The notes: a model not told the origin generated them from the sequence alone. Positions 16,742-27,224 are shown, numbered from the stretch's first letter. The stretch is DNA of 64,000 nucleotides from Streptomyces sp. F001 (GCF_004187715.1 NZ_QZWF01000001.1:124001-188000), one strand, 5' to 3'. Program-made: numbers and translations.

Positions 16742-18298
16742 TCAGCGGTGGCTGAACCACGCCATCGCCGGCAGCGCCCTGTTCGTAGCCGAACAGGGCC
16801 TGGTTCTCCCAGCCGTTGCCGGAGGAGGCGTCGGTCGGGTCCCAGCCGTTGCCGTTGACGGCGGTCCAGGTCGCCTCCCAGTAGAAGACGCCGAGGCCGC
16901 GGCCGTTCGGGACGGCCTCCACGATGCTCGCGATGTCCTTCATCCACTGCGTCTGCCCGGCCGTCGAGGCCGCGTAACCGGACACGAGCTCACCGGAGAG
17001 GTCGATGATGTTCTCGTGCGCGTCCTCGCTGTCCAGACGGAAGGGGTAGGCCGTCTCGGCGACGAAGACCGGCTTGCCGTAGCGGGACGCCGCGTCGTCC
17101 AGCGTGTCTGGAGTCGTGGAGCGTGCCGTGCCAGTAGCCGTAACGACAGACCGATGGCGTCGAACTTCACGCCGCCCGCCACGGCGCTGTCGAACCACCA
17201 GCGGGTGCCGGACAGGTCACCGCCCTTGGCGAGATGAAGCGCGACGGTGGTGGACGAGTTGACCGCCTTGACCGCGTCGTATCCACTGTTGATCAACCCG
17301 GCGAGCTGCGTCCAGTTGTCGGTGGATCCCTCGTTCCACAGCATGCCACCGTTGATCTCATTGCCGACCTGGACCATGTCGGCGGTGGTGCCCTGTGCCT
17401 TCAATGCGTTCAACACGTCGTACGTGTGGTTGTACACGTCCGTCTTGAGCTGACTGTACGAGTGGCCGCCCACGCCGCCGGCTTGCTCTGGGCGCCCGGG
17501 TCGGCCCATGTGTCCGAGTAGTGGAAGTCCACCAGCAGCTTCATGCCCTGCGCCTTGACGCGCTTGGCCATCGCGAGCACGCGCGTCTTGTTGTTGTAGC
17601 CGTCGGCCGGGTTGACCCAGACCTTCAGGCGCGCGTAGTTCATGCCGGACGACTTGAGGATGGCGAGGGCGTCGCCGGTGGTGCCGGAGCTGTTCTTGTA
17701 GACCCCACCCTTGGCCTCACTCTTGGCGAGGGACGAGATGTCGGCACCCTTGATCGACGTACCGGACGTGCCCGACGTGAAAGGTCAGGTCGTCAACATT
17801 GATCCAGTTACCCGCGTTCGCGTCCTGTTGATGCTGATGGTGCACTGGTTGTTCGTCACATTGACCGGCACGACGATCCGGATCCACCCACTGGCGGACA
17901 CCGGCAGATCCGTGCGCTGCTCCGCGCTGCCACAGTTCTTCAGGGCTATGTACGCGGATTTCTGGCCACCGCCGGAACGGACCCACGCGGTCAGCTTGTA
18001 GGTGCCGTTGGCGAGCCCGGAGAGGTACTGGTACGTCTCCACCTTGTAGGCGGTGGACGCCCAGTGGCTCAGCCGGTAACTGCCGCTGCGGCCACCGGCT
18101 TCGACGTACGAGGCGCCGGTCGAGCCGTACTCGGACCAGCCGCTCGGCGTGGCCGCGCCGGTGCCGTCGGCCTCGAACCCGCCGTTGGTGAGCGTGCTCG
18201 CCGCAGCCGCGGTCGGGGCGGGCAGGGGCGGTGAGGGCGAGCCCGGCCGCAAGCGGCAACAGCAGGGCTCTGAGGGTGCCTCTGGGATGGAACTTCAT
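16742..18298 (-). CDS. ganA: Secreted endo-beta-1,4-galactanase, GH53, with N-terminal CBM (frameshifted)
   Basis: About 520 residues. Cuts beta-1,4-galactan in pectin side chains. Signal peptide: MKFHPRGTLRALLLPLAAGLALT. Next is a carbohydrate-binding module (about residues 40-175): LTNGGFEADGTG, GWSEYGSTG, YQYLSGLANGTYKLTAWVRSG and WINVDDLTF; CBM61-like modules are found on GH53 enzymes. The catalytic barrel has MNYARLKVWVNP, MKLLVDFHYSDTWADP, MVQVGNEINGGMLW (acid/base Glu in GNEI), FDAIGLSYYG, VFVAETAYPF (nucleophile Glu) and GVFYWEATW. It ends MAWFSHR. Several indels. It follows the beta-galactosidase in the same direction and probably feeds galactooligosaccharides to it through the divergent importer. 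Confidence 0.88.
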
Positions 18299-18359
18299 CG
18301 TCCGTCGTCCCTTCCGACGTGATGGGGATGGGGGATGCCCCTCTCGTGGGGATGAGGGG

Positions 18360-18401
18360 CCCCTCCGCCCGCGGCTCTCGTGGCACACACGGGCGGAGGG
18401 G
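18360..18401. terminator. Hairpin between beta-galactosidase and galactanase
   Basis: CCCCTCCGCCCG (18360-18371) and CGGGCGGAGGGG (18390-18401) form a perfect 12-bp stem with an 18-base loop. It starts 8 bp past the beta-galactosidase stop and before the galactanase ATG. It may terminate or attenuate transcription, or protect the upstream mRNA. Confidence 0.6.
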
Positions 18402-18408
18402 AGTCGGC

Positions 18409-20421
18409 TCAGCCGTCGAGTCGTACGACCCGTACGGCTCCGCCGGAACCGCCAGGCGGCCGGCGGCGCGTTCGCCGGTCAGCAGCTCGGTTCCGGACGT
18501 GTCCAGCGGCACCTTGGCGTCGGCGGCGGTGTGGTTGACGGCGAACAGGAAGGTGCCCGACTCGCCGGTGCGGCGCACGACTTCGACATCGTGGGGCAGG
18601 TCGGTGCGCGGGGCGATGCGCGCGTCCTCGGCGGCCCGGCCCAGCACCGCGTCGAGGCCGTCGGTGCGAGGCGGGTGGAGACGTACCAGGCGGTGCCCTC
18701 GCCGAGGCGGTGCCGGGTGACGGCGGGGCGGTCGGCGGTGAGGCCGTCGACGTAGGTCCACACCGTCTCGGCGCCGCGCGGCACCACGAACTCCGTCCAC
18801 ACGTCGGCGGCTCGCGCGAGGTCGGCCGTCCGGGCCGGCGATCCGGACCTTCTCGCCCTTCAGGAGCGGCGAGAACTCCTCCACCGTCAGGCCGAGGATC
18901 TCCCGCAACGGGCCCGGATAGCGCGCCTCGTGGACGGCGTCGTGCTCGTCGACGATGCCGGAGAAGTACGACACGACGAGGGTGCCGCCGTGCTCGACGT
19001 ACTCCTTGAGGTTGAGCCCGGCCGCCTCCGTCATCAGATACAGCGCGGGCACGACGACAAGGGGATACGCCGACAAGTCGGCTTCGGATGGGCGAAGCGA
19101 CCGTGAGGTGGCGGTCGTAGAGCACCTCGTAGAAGGTGTCGGCGCGTTCGCGGGCGTCGTGGTCCTCGCTGGGGCGCCAGTCGAGGTTCTGCGCCCACCA
19201 GGAGTGCCAGTCCCACAGGACGGCCACGTCGGCCTGGGTGCGGGTGCCGCGGATCGGGCCCAACGTGTCGAGGACGCGCCGAGTTCGACGACCTCGCGCC
19301 ACACGCGCGTGTCGGTGCCGCCGTGCGGCAGCATCGCCGAGTGGAACTTCTCCGCGCCGCGCCGGGACTGCCGCCACTGGAAGGAACATGGCGCCCTCGG
19401 AGCCGCGCGCCACATGCGCGAGGGAGTTGCGGGCCATCTGGCCGGGCGCCTTGGCGGGGTTGCGGGCCTGCCAGTTGACCCGAGGTGGAGTGCTCGAGGA
19501 GCAGCCAGGGGGCGCCGCCGGCGACGGAGCGGGTGAGGTCTGCGGCCATCGCGAGGTTGACGTGGGTGCGGCGGCCGTCGGTGATCAGGTAGTGGTCGTT
19601 GGTGACGAGGTCGACCTCGCGGCCCCAGGCCCAGTAGTCGAGGGAGTCGCACTGGCTGAGCGCGGTCATGAAGTTGGTCGTGACCGGCACGCCCGGTGAG
19701 AGGCGGTGCAGGATGTCCCGCTCCATGCGGAAGTTCTCGCGGATGGTGACGTCGGCGAACCGCTTGTAGTCCAGTGCCTGCCCGGGGTTGCCGACGGTGG
19801 GGGTGAGGCGCGGCGGGTTGATCTGCTCGAAGTCGGTGTACCGCTGGCCCCAGAAGGCCGTGCCCCAGGCCTCGTTGACCGCGCCGACCGTCTCGTACGT
19901 GGCCTCCAGCCAGCGGCGGAAGTGCGCGGCGCAGGAGTCGCAGTAGCAGCGGAGACGGGGACGCCGTACTCGTTGTGCACGTGCCACATCGCGAGGCGGG
20001 GTGGTTGCCGTAGCGGTCGGCGAGCCGGGGTGGTGATGTTCGCGCGGCCGCCGGTAGTCGGCGTTGCTGTGACAGATGGCGCCGCGCGAGCCGAGATCGT
20101 AGCGGGTGCCGTCGGCCGTCACCGGCAGCGCCTCGGGTGGGCCCGGTAGAACCACACCGGCGGCACCACGGTGGGCGTGCGAGGTCGACGCGGATGCCGT
20201 TCTCGTGCAGCAGGTCGAGCAGGCGGTCGAGCCAGCCGAAGTCGTACATCCCGGGTTCGGGCTCCAGGAGCGCCCAGAGAAGATCCCGACACTCACCATG
20301 GAGACGCCGGCCTCCCGCATCAGCCGGACGTCCTCCTGCCAGACGGTTTCCGGCCACTGCTCGGGGTTGTAGTCCCCACCGAAGGCGAGCCTGGTGAGGC
20401 CCTGGGGGTGGTCTCCGGCAT
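18409..20421 (-). CDS. ganB: Beta-galactosidase, GH42 (frameshifted)
   Basis: About 670 residues, cytoplasmic, hydrolyses imported galactooligosaccharides. Segments in order: RLAFGGDYNPEQWPE, VSMVSVGIFSWALLEPEPG, GIRVDLATPT, HVHNEYG (acid/base Glu in HNEY), CYCDSC with AAHFRRWLE (zinc-binding cysteines of the family), INPPRLTPTVGNPGQALDYKRF, VTTNFMT, WLLLEHSTS (nucleophile Glu in LEHS), MFFQWRQSRRGAEKFHSAM, LVVVPALYLMTE, GGTLVVSYFSGIVDE, and a C-terminal beta domain ending VRVVRLDG. Start: ATG 20421 with GGAGAG upstream. About eight indels. Flanked upstream by an operator and divergent importer genes. Confidence 0.9.
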
Positions 20422-20446
20422 GGATCTCTCCGTTTAATCGATCATT

Positions 20447-20460
20447 TGGGAACGTGCACA
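20447..20460. promoter_or_regulatory. LacI-type operator, beta-galactosidase side
   Basis: TGGGAACGTGCACA matches the symmetrical TGTGAACGTTCACA pattern at 12 of 14 positions. It lies 26 bp upstream of the beta-galactosidase start. Confidence 0.55.
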
Positions 20461-20507
20461 CACAGCTGGGGCGGTGCGAGCCCAACATAACCGCACAGCA
20501 ACAACCA

Positions 20508-20536
20508 TTGACAAGTGTCTGGGATGTTTCTCTACT
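20508..20536 (+). promoter_or_regulatory. Housekeeping-type promoter of the importer operon
   Basis: TTGACA at 20508-20513, a 17-bp spacer and TCTACT at 20531-20536 resemble a sigma-70/HrdB promoter. The -10 region abuts the operator at 20536, so a bound LacI repressor would block it. Confidence 0.5.
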
Positions 20537-20549
20537 GTGAACGCTCACA
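20536..20549. promoter_or_regulatory. LacI-type operator, importer side
   Basis: TGTGAACGCTCACA matches TGTGAACGTTCACA at 13 of 14 positions, with perfect TGTGA/TCACA arms and a central CG. Probable site for the LacI-family regulator at 23789. Confidence 0.65.
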
Positions 20550-20649
20550 GAAGCATGACAGGGCCTCGCGACGGGCGAGGACCCAGGTCAGCAGGCATCT
20601 GCAGGGCAGTCTCCGCAGCGGGCGGGGACCCTGGTCAGGGGAGAGTTCC

Positions 20650-21970
20650 ATGCCGAACACGAAGCGCCGGCGCTCTTTGAAATCGCAGCAACCACTGTCG
20701 CCGTCACGCTCGGCGCCACCGCACTCGCCGCCTGCGGTTCCGAGGACGACGGCGACGCCCAGTCGGGCCCGGTCTCGCTGACGTACTGGACCTGGACGCC
20801 CGGCATGGACAAGGTCGTCGACCTGTGGAACAAGGGGCCGGGCAAGAAGGAGCAGATCACGGTCACGGTGAAGAAGCAGGCGTCCGGCGACACGCTGGTC
20901 ACCAAGATCCTCACCGCGCACAAGGCCGGCAAGGCGCCCGACCTGGTCCAGGCCGAGTACCAGGCGCTGCCGACGCTGGTCAGCAATGACGCACTCGCCG
21001 ACATATCGGGCGAGGTGGGGACGCGAAGGGCAAGTTCGCCGAGGGCGTCTGGCAGCAGACGACGCTGGGCACGACGCGGTCTACGCGGTGCCGCAGGACA
21101 TCGGACCGATGATGTTCTACTACCGCGAGGACCTCTTCAAGAAGTACGACCTGACGGTCCCGATGACCTGGGACGAGTTCGCCGAGACCGCGCGGAAGCT
21201 GAAGAAGGCCTCCCCGGACACCGACCTCACCACCTTCTCCGCCAACGACTCCGGCCTCTTCGCGGGCCTCGCGCAGCAGGCCGGCGCCAAGTGGTGGACC
21301 ACCGAGGGCGACAAGTGGAAGGTCGGCATCGACGACGCGGCGACGCAGAAGGTCGCCAAGTTCTGGGGTGACCTCGTCGAGGAGGGCGCCATCGACAACC
21401 AGCCGATGTACACCCCGGCCTGGAACAAGGCGCTCAACACCGGCAAGCAGATCGCCTGGGTCAGCGCCGTGTGGGCGCCGGGCACGCTGAGCACCGCCGC
21501 GCCCGACACCAAGGGCAAGTGGGCCATGGCTCCGCTCCCCAGTGGTCCGGCAGCGAGAACGTCACCGGCAGCTGGGGCGGCTCCTCCACCGCGGTCACCA
21601 CGGACTCCGGGAACAAGGAGGCCGCCGCGAAGTTCGCCGCCTGGCTGAACACCGACGGCGAGGCCCTGAACGCACTGGCCAAGGAGAGCGGCATCTACCC
21701 GGCCTCCACCTCCGCGCAGCTCAGCGGCGCCTTCACCACGCCGCCGGACTACTTCTCGAACCAGGCGGACTTCTACACCCAGGCCGCGGAGATCGCGAAC
21801 ACCACCGCGCCGTCCGCGTGGGCCCGAACGTCAACGTCGCCTACACGTCCTTCAAGGACGCCTTCGGCGCCGCCGCCAAGAACAAGTCGGACTTCACCGC
21901 CGCCCTGAAGACGATGCAGGACGACACGGTCGCCGACATGAAGAAGCAGGGCTTCGAGGTCGCCGAGTGA
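20650..21970 (+). CDS. Sugar ABC transporter substrate-binding lipoprotein (frameshifted)
   Basis: About 440 residues. Lipoprotein signal: MPNTKRRR, a hydrophobic stretch, then LAAC as lipobox (restored over a frameshift near 20675). The mature part has VSLTYWTWTPGMDKVVDLWN, APDLVQAEYQALPTLVSNDALADI, YAVPQDIGPMMFYYREDLFKKYDL, MTWDEFAETARKLKK, SWGGSSTAVTT and NKEAAAKFAAWLNT, all typical of the CUT1 family. It captures sugar outside the membrane and delivers it to the two permeases that follow. Given the GH53/GH42 neighbours, galactooligosaccharides are the likely ligand. No ATPase is encoded here; Streptomyces CUT1 importers usually share MsiK. Start: ATG 20650 behind GGGGAG. Confidence 0.88.
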
Positions 21971-22895
21971 CCAGCACGGCACGCCGGAAGTCGTACGGGG
22001 TCAAGGGGCCCCGTACGGCTTCCTGATTCCCGCATCGATCCTCTTCGTCCTGTTCTTCGCGCTGCCCATCGGGTACGCGATCTGGCTCAGCTTCCGCAAG
22101 GTGCAGGTCTCGGGCCTCGGCCTGGGCGCCGGTGCCCGCAAAGAGGTCTGGGCCGGGCTGGAGAACTACACCGACGCCTTCACCGACAGCGAACTGCTGG
22201 ATGGTGCGCTGCGCGTCCTCGGCTACGGCTGCATCGTCGTCCCGGTGATGCTCGGCCTCGCCCTGCTGTTCGCCCTGATGCTCGACTCGAGAAGGTCAGG
22301 CTCGCACCCTTCTCCGGCTCGCGATCTTCCTGCCGTACGCCATTCCCGGCGTCGTGGCGGCGCTGCTGTGGGGATTCCTGTACCTGCCGGACGTCAGTCC
22401 CTTCTACTTCGTGCTCGACAAGCGGGCCTGCCGCAGCCGACCTGCTGGACGGCGGTCCGCTGTTCCTCGCTCTGTCGAACATCGCTGTGGGCGGCACCGG
22501 CTTCAACATGATCGTCATCTACACCTCGCTGCAGTCCATTCCGGCCGAGGTCTACGAGGCGGCGAAGCTGGACGGCGCCACGCCGCTGCAGATCGCACTG
22601 AAGATCAAGATTCCGATGGTGGCGCCCTCGCTGGTGCTGACCTTCTTCTTCTCGATCATCGCGACGCTCCAGGTGTTCAGCGAGCCGACCACCTCAAGCC
22701 GCTCACCAACTCCGTGTCCACGACCTGGAGTCCGCTGATGAAGGTGTACCAGGACGCCTTTGGCAAGGGCGACATCCACGCCCGGCAGCGCAGGCCACGA
22801 TCATCGCGCTCGCCACCCTGCTGTTGTCCTTCGGCTTCCTGCGGGCCGCGAACCGTCGGAACAAGCGGGACGTCAGTCAAGGAGTCGCACGATGA
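21967..22895 (+). CDS. Sugar ABC transporter permease, MalF-type (frameshifted)
   Basis: About 308 residues with six predicted helices: PYGFLIPASILFVLFFALPIGYA, then FRKVQVSGLGLG and ENYTDAFTDSELLDG. Next come YGCIVVPVMLGLALLFALML, LAIFLPYAIPGVVAALLWGFLYLP, FNMIVIYTSLQSIP, and the cytoplasmic coupling loop EAAKLDGATPLQIALKIKIP. The last helices are VLTFFFSIIATLQVF and IIALATLLLSFGFL. GTG start at 21967 overlaps the binding-protein stop as GTGA; the stop overlaps the next ATG as ATGA. Six or so indels, mostly in G/C runs. Confidence 0.88.
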
Positions 22896-23792
22896 GTTCT
22901 CTTGCCGTCCGCAAGGCCGCCCCGGCGGCCGGCACGACCCCGGGCACCGCCCAGGGTCCGCCGCTGCGCCGCCGGATCGCGCTGGTCCGACGATCACGCT
23001 GCTCCTCGGCGCGCTCTACTGTCTGCTGCCGGTCGCCTGGGTGGTGATCGCGTCCACCAAGTCCGGCAGCGAGCTGTTCTCCACGTTCACCTTCCTGCGG
23101 GCACCGGCTTCGCCGAGAACCTGTCGGACCTCAGCGCCTACCGCGACGGCGTGTACTGGCAGTGGATGGGCAACTCGGCCCTCTACGCCGTTCTCGGCGC
23201 CCTGCTGTCGACGGTGGTGTCGTCGTTCAGCGGCTACGCGCTGGCGACCTACCGCTTCCGCGGCCGCGAGGCGATCTTCAACGTGCTGCTCGCGGGCGTG
23301 CTGATGCCTCCGGTGATCCTCGCCATCCCGCAGTACCTGCTGCTGGCGAGGTGGACCTCACGGACTCGTACCTGTCCGTGCTGCTGCCGCAGATCCTCTC
23401 CCCCTACGGCGTCTACCTCGCGCGGATCTACGCCGCCGCCGCGGTCCCCTCCGACGTGGTGGAGCCGGGCGGATGGACGGGGCGAGCGAGTGGCGGATCT
23501 TCACCCGGATCGCGCTGCCGATGATGATCCCGGGGCTGGTCACGGTGTTCCTGTTCCAGTTCGTGGCCATCTGGAACAACTTCCTGCTGCCGTACATCAT
23601 GCTCAGCGACGACGAGAAGTTCCCGATCACCCTGGGCCTGCACACGCTCCTGGAGCAGGGTGCCAACACCCCGGCGCTGTACACACTGGTGATCACGGGG
23701 CGTTCCTCGCGGTGTTCCCGCTGGTCGCGCTGTTCCTGGTCGTCCAGCGCTTCTGGAGCCTGGATCTGCTCTCCGGGGCCGTAAAGTCATGA
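22892..23792 (+). CDS. Sugar ABC transporter permease, MalG-type (frameshifted)
   Basis: About 300 residues. N-terminal tail MSSLAVRKAAPAAG, then helices TITLLLGALYCLLPVAWVVIA, MGNSALYAVLGALLSTVVSSFSGYALATY, IFNVLLAGVLMPPVILAIPQYLLLA and ILSPYGVYLARIYA. The EAA-type coupling loop reads EAGRMDGASEWRIFTRIALP after restoring a base, and the final helices include VTVFLFQFVAIWNNFLLPYIML and AFLAVFPLVALFLVVQRFW. It pairs with the upstream permease. The stop overlaps the LacI-family start as ATGA, so regulator and transporter are translationally coupled. Five indels. Confidence 0.88.
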
Positions 23793-24796
23793 CCATGAGC
23801 AACACGGGGGCCGGCGCAGACGCCGACGATTCACGACGTGGCGCGCGAGGCGGGTGTCTCGCGCGGCACGGTCTCGCGCGTGCTCAACGGCGGCCATTAC
23901 GTCAGCCCGGCGCGCAGGAGGCGGTCAACGCCGCCATCCGCAGGACCGGTTACGTCGTGAACCGGCACGCCGCTCGCTGATCACCGGGCGTTCGGACTCG
24001 ATCGGCTTCCTGCTGACGGAGCCGCAGGAGCGGTTCTTCGAGGACCCGAACTTCAACGCCTGCTGCGCGGCTGCACCCAGCCCTCGCCCAGCACGACATC
24101 CCGCTGCTGCTGATGCTGGCCGGCACTGAGACGAACGGCGGCGCATCACGCGGTACATCACCGCGGGGCACGTCGACGGGGTGCTCCTCGTCTCCAGCCA
24201 CTCCGGGATCCGGTGGCCCAGGAGCTGCGCGAGGCGGGGTGCCGCTGGTCGCCTGCGGCAAGCCGATCGGGCTGGGCTCGAAGGTGAGTTACGTCGCCGC
24301 CGACGACCGGGACGGCGCGGGACATGGTCCGGCATCTGCTGTCCCTCGGCCGACGGCGGATCGGCGTGGTCACCGGTCCGCTGGACACGCCGGGCCGTGT
24401 CGAGCGGCTCGCCGGGTACAAGGAGGTGCTGACCGACGGCGTCGAGATCGACGACGGCTCATCGTGTCCGGCGACTACAGCCGGGCCAGCGTGAGGCGGG
24501 CGCCGAGCGTTGCTCGCGCAGGCCCCGGACATGGACGCGGTGTTCGTCGCGTCCGACCTGATGGCACAGGGCGTGCTGACGGCACTCAGCGGGCGGGCGC
24601 CGGGTGCCGCAGACGTGGCGGTCGGCGGCTTCGACGACTCCCCCGCCGCCGTCACGGCGAGCCCGGAGCTGACGACCATTCGACAGCCGGGGACCGGATC
24701 AGCGCCGAGATGGTGCGGGTCCTGCTCGCGCAGATCGGGGCAGGATCCGGCTGCCGTGATCCTGCCACGGAGCTGGTGAAGCGGGAGTCCACGTAG
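23789..24796 (+). CDS. LacI-family repressor of the galactan locus (frameshifted)
   Basis: About 340 residues. The DNA-binding domain reads TIHDVAREAGVSRGTVSRVLNGGHYVS, with the hinge helix after ARSLITGRSDSIGFLL. The sugar-binding core has HVDGVLLVSSHSG, VPLVACGKPIGLG, VSYVAADDRDGA, LGRRRIGVVTGPLDTP, ERLAGYKEVL, MDAVFVASDLMAQGVL, VAVGGFDDSPAA and ELTTIRQP. Last gene of the importer operon. The two TGTGAACG-type dyads in the divergent promoter region are its likely operators, with released galactose or galactobiose as likely inducer. At least eight indels, one of the most damaged genes here. Confidence 0.85.
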
Positions 24797-24813
24797 CCGT
24801 TGCACGCACACTA

Positions 24814-24827
24814 GTTGCACACTCAAC
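24814..24827. promoter_or_regulatory. Possible MarR operator
   Basis: GTTGCACACTCAAC has GTTG/CAAC arms around six bases and lies 31 bp upstream of the MarR gene. A second TTGCAC lies just before it. Autoregulation is usual for the family. Confidence 0.35.
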
Positions 24828-24857
24828 GAATGGCCGATTCGGTGTTACCGTGCGGAT

Positions 24858-25243
24858 ATGGCAGCGAACACGGCCCAGTCCGGCCTGGAGCAACGGTGGC
24901 GGGACATCCTGTCGGCGCATGCGCGGACGATGTGCGAGATCGACCGCGTGCTGCATCCGCACGGCCTGGGGGCGAGTGACTTCGAAGTGCTGGACATCCT
25001 CGCCACCGAGTCGCCGGAGGAGGGCGACCAGTGCCGGGTGCAGAACCTCGTGGGGCGGGTGCATCTGAGCCAGAGCGCCCTGTCCCGCCTCATCGGCCGG
25101 CTGGAGAAGGACGGCCTGGTCGAGCGCTCCGTCTGCGCGGGGACCGGCGCGGCGTCTGGGTGACCCTGACCCGCAAGGGCCGCGAGCTGCACGCCGAGGT
25201 CCTGCCCCTGCAACGGGCGCCCTGGCCCACGCTGCAGGGCTGA
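24858..25243 (+). CDS. MarR-family transcriptional regulator (one frameshift)
   Basis: About 128 residues. Start MAANTAQSGLEQRWRDIL, followed by a dimerisation helix HARTMCEIDRVLHPHGLGASDFEVLDILA. The winged helix-turn-helix is VGRVHLSQSALSRLIGRLEKDGLVERSVC with the wing DRRGVWVTLTRKGREL. It ends HAEVLPLQRA... shortly after, a little shorter than common relatives. Frame slip near 25145 at CGCGGG. No adjacent partner gene identifies the inducer; Cys near residue 33 and at the end of the recognition region could be redox-sensitive, but that is inference. Confidence 0.8.
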
Positions 25244-25275
25244 CATGGGCGTTCACCCGGGGTGAACGCCCGCGG

Positions 25276-25680
25276 TCACCTCTGTGGCCGGGCCAGCAGG
25301 GTGCGCACGCCGTCCGAGGTGAGCGTCAGGCCGTGCGACGAACTGCCGTCGATGGTGAGAGACAGGTCGTCGGAGGGCCACTGCGAGGCGAGCGCGCCGA
25401 GCGGTACGAGGCGGTAGCGGGAGACGAACGGGAGCAGCTCGGCCATCTCCAGCTCCGAGGTGAAGACAGGCACCACCGGGCGCCGTCCGGTTCCTCCAGC
25501 ACGGCAGCGCCACGGCGGTGGGATCGGCGGCCTCCTCCTCGAGGGCGTCGTCGGGCACGGGGACGAGCACCTCACTGCTCGCGAGCGTGTCCAGCGCCGC
25601 CGTGTCCTCGGTGTTCTCGCGAGCACGTCGAGTGCCCGCTGGGCCGGGGTGGCGTTGTTGTCGTTCGCGGGTGTCTCCAT
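25276..25680 (-). CDS. SseB-like protein (frameshifted)
   Basis: About 134 residues: METPANDNNATPAQRALDVLA, TEDTAALDTLASSEVLVPVPDD, PVVPVFTSELEMAELLPF and a C-terminal LVPLGALASQWPSDDLSLTIDG. The V-P-V-F-T-S-x-x-E core is the mark of the SseB N-terminal domain family, whose role in actinomycetes is not established. Start: ATG 25680 behind AGGGGA. Two indels. Cytoplasmic, no signal. Divergent from the LysE exporter. Confidence 0.7.
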   Translation of the reverse strand: METPANDNNATPAQRALDVLARTPRTRRRWTRSRAVRCSSPCPTTPSRRRPPIPPPWRCRAGGTGRRPVVPVFTSELEMAELLPFVSRYRLVPLGALASQWPSDDLSLTIDGSSSHGLTLTSDGVRTLLARPQR

Positions 25681-25842
25681 GACAGATCCCCTGGTAGCGG
25701 TGGTCGTACGGCCCGCCCGGCACGAAGTCGCCCCGGCGCGGCATCCCACGCGTACCCGACCCGACGGAACCCAACCCTCCGCCCGCCGGGCGGTGCTCCG
25801 GCGCCGGAAAAGGAGGTGAGGCCGGGCCCGCCCGCTGGTTGT

Positions 25843-26488
25843 ATGAGCGTCATGCTGCCCACCGACCGCCTGCTGGCCTTCGCGGCCATGTCCTTCGTGC
25901 TGATCGTGATCCCCGGGCCGAGTGTGCTGTTCGTGATCGGCCGGGCGCTCGCGCAGGGCCGGCGCGCCGCGCTGACCACCGTCGTGGGGAACACGCTGGG
26001 CGCGTATGTGCTGGTCGTCGCCGTGGCGCTGGGGGTGGGGGCGGTGGTCGAGCGTTCCGTCCTGGTGTTCACCGTGCTGAAGCTGGCGGGCGCCGCGTAT
26101 CTGGCCCACCTCGGGGTCAGGGCGTGGCGGCAGCGTGGTGCGCTGCAGGCCGCGTTCACCGCCGACGAGGGTCACCGGGGTGGTCTGCGCACGCTGTGGG
26201 AGGGGTTCGCGGTCGGGGTGGCCAACCCAAGACCATCGTGTTCTTCGCCGCCGTGCTGCCCCAGTTCGTGGACGCGCTCAGGGGCACGTCGTGGTGCAGA
26301 TGCTGCTGCTCGGTCTGGTCTTCAACATCATCGCGGTGGTCTTCGACAGTCTGTGGGGGCTGACCGCGGCCACCGCCCGGAACTGGTTCGCCCGCTCCCC
26401 GCGACGGCTCTCCCTGGTCGGCGGCGTCGGCGGCCTCACCATGATCGGCCTGGGTGTCACGGTCGCCGTGACGGGCCGCAAGGACTGA
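25843..26488 (+). CDS. LysE/RhtB-family exporter (two frameshifts)
   Basis: About 215 residues, five or six helices. LLAFAAMSFVLIVIPGPSVLFVIGRALAQGRRAAL has the family motif around the conserved PGP, followed by VVGNTLGAYVLVVAVALGVGAVV, LKLAGAAYLAHLGVRAWR, GFAVGVANPKTIVFFAAVLPQFVD, MLLLGLVFNIIAVVFDSLWGL and GGVGGLTMIGLGVTVAV. Exports amino acids or derivatives; the substrate is unknown. Start: ATG 25843, with an internal ATG at 25852 as alternative. Indels near 26227 and 26285, both in short homopolymers. Confidence 0.88.
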
Positions 26489-26773
26489 ACCGCCGGGCGG
26501 TGGCGGTCGCCCGCGACTGACCGCCCTCGGGGTTCCGACCTGCGGCTCGGCGGAGGCGGAGGCGGCGCTGTCCGGTGTATCTGCGGCAGCCGGACATGGG
26601 TTCATCATGGCTTGTGTGGTCACCTACAGGCTGATCGCCGGTTGTTTGTCGCGCTTCGGCCCTGGCGGCGCTCGCCGAGCGCGCGTTCGCTCGCGACGGT
26701 GGCCGCCGCGGCGCCTGCCTCCTGCTGCAGCGCCGGTTCCCCGCTCCTCGGTGAGAAGAAGGAGTGCCGTGTC

Positions 26774-27208
26774 ATGGATACAAAGCTTGAGGTCGTGGTG
26801 ATTCCGGTCGCCGACGTGGACCGGGCCAAGGCCTTCTACAAGGCGCTGGGATGGCGGGAGGACGCCGATTTCCCCGCCGGGGACGACTTCCGCGTGGTGC
26901 AGATGACCCCGCCCGGCTCTCCCTGCTCGGTGATCTTCGGCACCGGAGTCAGCGACGCCGCGCCCGGCTCGGCGCAGGGGCTGCACCTGGTCGTGTCGGA
27001 CGTCGAGGCGGCCCGGGCGGAACTCGTCGAGCGGGAGCGGAGGTCGGCGAGGTCTTCCACGACGCCGGAGGCGTGTTCCACCGCGCCGTACCGACAACCG
27101 GGTCCCCGGGCCCGACCCGAACAGCTACGCCTCCTTCGCCTCCTTCAGCGACCCGACGGCAACGGCTGGATCCTGCAGGAGATCACCGAACGCCTTCCCG
27201 GCCGCTGA
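26774..27208 (+). CDS. VOC/glyoxalase-family protein (frameshifted)
   Basis: About 145 residues, one paired beta-alpha-beta-beta-beta module: LEVVVIPVADVDRAKAFYKALGW, FRVVQMTPPGSPCSVIFGTG, GLHLVVSDVEAARAELVERGAEVG, then SYASFASFSDPDGNGWILQEI, a typical C-terminal strand with the metal-ligand Glu of many members. Possible roles are resistance, isomerase or dioxygenase activity; the substrate is not clear. Start: ATG 26774 behind AAGGAG (spacing 11). Two indels around 27035-27110. Confidence 0.8.
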   Translation: MDTKLEVVVIPVADVDRAKAFYKALGWREDADFPAGDDFRVVQMTPPGSPCSVIFGTGVSDAAPGSAQGLHLVVSDVEAARAELVERERRSARSSTTPEACSTAPYRQPGPRARPEQLRLLRLLQRPDGNGWILQEITERLPGR

Positions 27209-27224
27209 GGCTGCTGCTCCGCGG

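Noticed and set aside
20650..23792. Missing ABC ATPase gene as evidence of deletion in the galactan locus
   Set aside because: Streptomyces CUT1 importers commonly rely on the shared ATPase MsiK encoded elsewhere, so absence is expected.
20650..24796. Galactan importer and regulator genes as genuine pseudogenes
   Set aside because: Despite many slips, every conserved block is intact and stop-start overlaps between genes are kept, which fits sequencing error better than decay.
25259..26520. A 395-codon plus-strand open frame that begins in the SseB-like gene region and runs through the LysE gene
   Set aside because: Its first half is antisense to the SseB-like gene; only the LysE portion from about 25843 is real.
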